Part shown: in pieces, positions 6,282 to 7,747 of the stretch
How the letters are laid out: every line of letters begins with the position of its first letter
Numbering within the stretch: position 1 is the first letter of the stretch
Position numbers and translations under genes: made by a program
Assembly: GCA_010671965.1 (NCBI GenBank)
Contig: JAAHIC010000188.1
Span: forward strand, 1-7,747
Direction: 5' to 3'
Length of the DNA stretch: 7,747 nucleotides
DNA from: Leptolyngbya sp. SIO4C5
GTDB lineage: Bacteria; Cyanobacteriota; Cyanobacteriia; Phormidesmidales; Phormidesmidaceae
Notes under the pieces: model-generated
The model's input: the letters and a program-made list of their open reading frames with translations, nothing else
Databases searched by the model: none
What the model was told of the DNA's origin: nothing

Positions 6282-6383
6282 ATGTGCTGGCTGTCACCAG
6301 TGTCGCACTGGTTGGAAACGTTTCAGTGCTTGTTGGCTTATTTCAGCAGGTATGAGGATTTCTTCAAGTTAGCAAAATCATGA
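6282..6383 (+). other. Possible short upstream ORF overlapping the 63-residue gene
   Basis: An ATG at 6282 opens a 33-codon frame (starting MCWLSPVSHW, ending FKLAKS) whose TGA overlaps the next ATG as ATGA at 6380-6383. Such overlap allows translational coupling. There is no Shine-Dalgarno, no family resemblance, and the frame runs through inverted repeats, so it may be chance. It is recorded because the junction is exact. Confidence 0.2.
6296..6312. repeat. Perfect 7 bp inverted repeat (hairpin) upstream of the 63-residue gene
   Basis: ACCAGTG at 6296-6302 and CACTGGT at 6306-6312 form a perfect stem around a TCG loop. Just after it is a ten-base palindrome, GAAACGTTTC, at 6315-6324. Further upstream, AGTGCG at 6253-6258 can pair with CGCACT at 6304-6309, which would break the hairpin, so two exclusive folds are possible in a transcript. 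There is no T-run, so it is not a standard terminator. The rest of the 227 bp gap 6153-6379 shows no other gene. Confidence 0.55.
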
Positions 6384-6571
6384 CTTATCGAGAGCAATTG
6401 ACGCCTTGGGTAGTTTATCGGCTTTGGCCGGATTTAAGAGCGATCGCGGTGGCTCAGTTCCGTCAGCGTAACGAAGCTGAGGAATACGTTAAGACTGTTC
6501 GTCGAATTATGCCTGTGACAGCCAGATTTGTCATCATCTTTGTGCCGCCACTGCCAACCGCCACTACATAG
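6380..6571 (+). CDS. Small conserved cyanobacterial hypothetical protein (63 aa)
   Basis: This is a 63-residue soluble protein starting MTYREQLTPWVVYRL. The pattern YREQLTPW..YRL.P...I.VA.FR.RN.AE.......R..MP.A.F.I.F matches, from memory, a family of short cyanobacterial proteins of roughly 60-80 residues with no known function. The charged middle (FRQRNEAEEYVKTVRRIMP, 27-45) should be a helix, followed by a beta-like RFVIIFVPP. The last residues (LPTATT) look unstructured. No catalytic motif, membrane helix or signal peptide is visible. It contains a HIP1 octamer at 6440-6447, in keeping with a resident rather than newly acquired gene. The start is the ATG at 6380, without a Shine-Dalgarno. 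It is divergent from the XRE gene, so both may share regulation from the gap between them. Confidence 0.72.
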   Translation: MTYREQLTPWVVYRLWPDLRAIAVAQFRQRNEAEEYVKTVRRIMPVTARFVIIFVPPLPTATT

Positions 6572-6755
6572 GGGCCAATAACTTAGTAAAGAATAGTCAA
6601 ATTTTTCTTCGTATAAAATTTTTGCAAATACTTAGATAACTTCTATGAAATTTCTGATTACTTTCAGTTGATACCGAGGTGATTAGCTAAGAGCTTGACT
6701 TACTTTTGACTGAATATTTCAGTGTTTGCACTCAAGTCTCTTAGGTACATCTCCC
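6572..6755 (+). promoter_or_regulatory. AT-rich upstream region of the secreted peptidase gene
   Basis: These 184 bp hold no gene and should contain the promoter of the peptidase gene. Two TTGACT hexamers lie at 6695-6700 and 6706-6711, exactly 11 bp apart, so they face the same side of the helix. A weak promoter-like pair TTGCAA (6622-6627) and TATGAA (6644-6649) has a 16 bp spacer. No strong Shine-Dalgarno precedes the ATG at 6756. Assignments are tentative. Confidence 0.4.
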
Positions 6756-7747
6756 ATGTCAATTTTTAGAGCGATCGCTTCAGGCAGCGTTGTTGCTGTT
6801 GGAACAGTATTTCTTCAATTGTGCTTACCCTCATCGAAGGCTTACGCTGCATTATATAGATTGCCTTGGGATGTATCTTCAGGCGACTGGCAAGTAACTG
6901 GGGAATGGCATGGCTCATTCGACAATAATATGGCCCTCGATTTTGATTCAATAACCTTCTCTAAGAATTTAAGGATTTTAGCTCCTGCTGATGGAACTAT
7001 TACAGAGATCTGCACGGGATCACCAAAGCAAACTTGGGTTCATCTAAAAACTCCTGCTGGAATATTTAAACTTCTTCATCTTGCAACTGACAGTGTACAT
7101 TTACAGGAAGGTCAGTCGGTTAAGCAAGGAGATTTACTAGGTAAATTATATGAACACGAAAACTACTTTGAAGATAGCTGCGGTGAATCGTATAGAACTC
7201 ATCTGCATTTTGTATTTCCTAAAACGCCTTTTACTATTGATGGATATGTTTTTGATAAAAGCATAGACTATACAGGGGATCTATTTAGGTCAACTAATTC
7301 GATCTTTGATACTTTTCAAGCCGAAAAAGATATCAAGCAAGCTTATCAAGATATTTTGGGGCGCGATCCTGATTCTACAAGACTTTCAATCAGAATCGAT
7401 GAGTTGAAAGCGGGTGAGAAAACTTTGGCACAGTTGCGTAAAGAACTAGCGAATGGTTCAGAAGCGACTAGCCTTATCAATACTATGTATAAGGATATCC
7501 TTGATAGAAACCCCACTTCTGACAAGTTGCAAGATAGACGAGATGATTTAGCTGATGGGGGAACTCTTTCTAAACTACGTAAAGAGCTAGCCTATAGCCA
7601 AGAAGCTGCTAATGCTATCAAAAAGATATACAGAAATATCTTTGACGAAGTCCCTTCTTCTGAGCTTATAAAGCAGAGACAAAACTATTTAGTGGATGGC
7701 AATACGCTTTCAGGCTTACAAGCTTATCTTGTTAATGAAAATAAGCA
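6756..7747 (+). CDS. Secreted M23-type zinc metallopeptidase with DUF4214-like repeats (3' truncated)
   Basis: Open from the ATG at 6756 to the window end: 330 complete codons, no stop. Residues 1-31 are a signal peptide with cleavage after KAYA. Residues about 45-155 form an M23 (LytM/LasA-like) domain. H52 and D62 (WHG...NMALDF) fit the first two zinc ligands, H108 (LLHL) a catalytic histidine, and H149-L-H151 (THLHF) the catalytic and third zinc ligand. The PADGTI turn at 77-82 and EGQSVKQGDLLG at 118-129 are family hallmarks. C86 and C142 may form a disulfide. The spacing from D62 to H108 and on to H149 is close to that in LasA. From about 193, repeats of 47-48 residues follow, with LGRDP, LDRNP and FDEVP as equivalent points, resembling DUF4214 units. 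The enzyme would cut peptide cross-links in peptidoglycan or secreted proteins, with the repeats as binding or spacing part. Composition is AT-rich (about 40% GC) with AGA and TTA codons, unlike its neighbours. Confidence 0.85.
   Translation, partial: MSIFRAIASGSVVAVGTVFLQLCLPSSKAYAALYRLPWDVSSGDWQVTGEWHGSFDNNMALDFDSITFSKNLRILAPADGTITEICTGSPKQTWVHLKTPAGIFKLLHLATDSVHLQEGQSVKQGDLLGKLYEHENYFEDSCGESYRTHLHFVFPKTPFTIDGYVFDKSIDYTGDLFRSTNSIFDTFQAEKDIKQAYQDILGRDPDSTRLSIRIDELKAGEKTLAQLRKELANGSEATSLINTMYKDILDRNPTSDKLQDRRDDLADGGTLSKLRKELAYSQEAANAIKKIYRNIFDEVPSSELIKQRQNYLVDGNTLSGLQAYLVNENK
7332..7747 (+). repeat. Tandem DUF4214-like protein repeats (three seen, last cut off)
   Basis: Units begin near 7332, 7476 and 7617 (I193, I241 and I288 of the protein). 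They share an I...Y.(D/N)I(L/F) start, an xxP turn and a TL..L...L end. Units 1 and 2 are also alike in DNA: CGTAAAGAACTAGC at 7437-7450 and CGTAAAGAGCTAGC at 7578-7591 differ at one base and lie 141 bp apart, which points to duplication. Unit 3 is more diverged. Confidence 0.75.

Larger units (their letters stand above)
178..6778. repeat. HIP1 octamers GCGATCGC, 20 copies
   Basis: The palindrome GCGATCGC begins at 178, 422, 1039, 1249, 1660, 1957, 2346, 3049, 3164, 3422, 3535, 3819, 4179, 4922, 5292, 5452, 5626, 6070, 6440 and 6771. Such density is the hallmark of many cyanobacterial genomes. The last copy lies at the very start of the peptidase gene, and none occurs in the following 969 bp. 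Confidence 0.95.

Noticed and set aside
5907..6571. Toxin-antitoxin module made of the XRE protein and the 63-residue protein
   Set aside because: The genes are divergent, and the 63-residue protein shows no RelE, HigB, HipA or other toxin feature.

Overview
The window is almost certainly from a cyanobacterium. It carries 20 copies of the octamer GCGATCGC (the HIP1 element, about one per 390 bp), and several genes look like small cyanobacterial protein families of unknown function (DUF3122, DUF2157 plus a GDYXXLXY partner, and a short protein beginning MTYREQLTPW). Base composition is moderately GC-rich through most of the window (about 60% in sampled coding lines) and falls to about 35-45% in the last 1.2 kb. 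I cannot name the genus. There are no rRNA, tRNA, IS or CRISPR features.

Left part (1-2261, minus strand): a major facilitator superfamily transporter is followed, 143 bp downstream, by a NitT/TauT-type ABC ATPase of 256 residues. The permease and binding protein the ATPase would need are not visible and may lie beyond position 1. The long in-frame extension upstream of the ATPase is a shadow of the transporter gene.

Centre (2262-5766): a divergent intergenic region leads to a tight two-gene operon on the plus strand. It encodes a multi-spanning DUF2157 membrane protein and a single-pass GDYXXLXY-family protein whose start overlaps the stop of the first gene and has a strong Shine-Dalgarno. 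Next come a 148 bp spacer with a 14 bp direct repeat, a 59-codon membrane peptide gene on the minus strand, and a divergent four-helix membrane protein gene. The last gene converges on a secreted DUF3122 protein gene, and the two share the bases CTAG as stop codons.

Right part (5767-7747): a small XRE-type helix-turn-helix regulator on the minus strand has a paired TACTAGTT repeat in front of it, a plausible autoregulatory operator. A 227 bp gap with inverted repeats precedes a 63-residue cyanobacterial protein. The window ends in an open, truncated gene of different composition. It encodes a signal peptide, a complete M23-type zinc peptidase domain and at least three DUF4214-like repeats. 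This last gene is the most interesting item. I saw no clear defence system or other obviously new multi-gene system.
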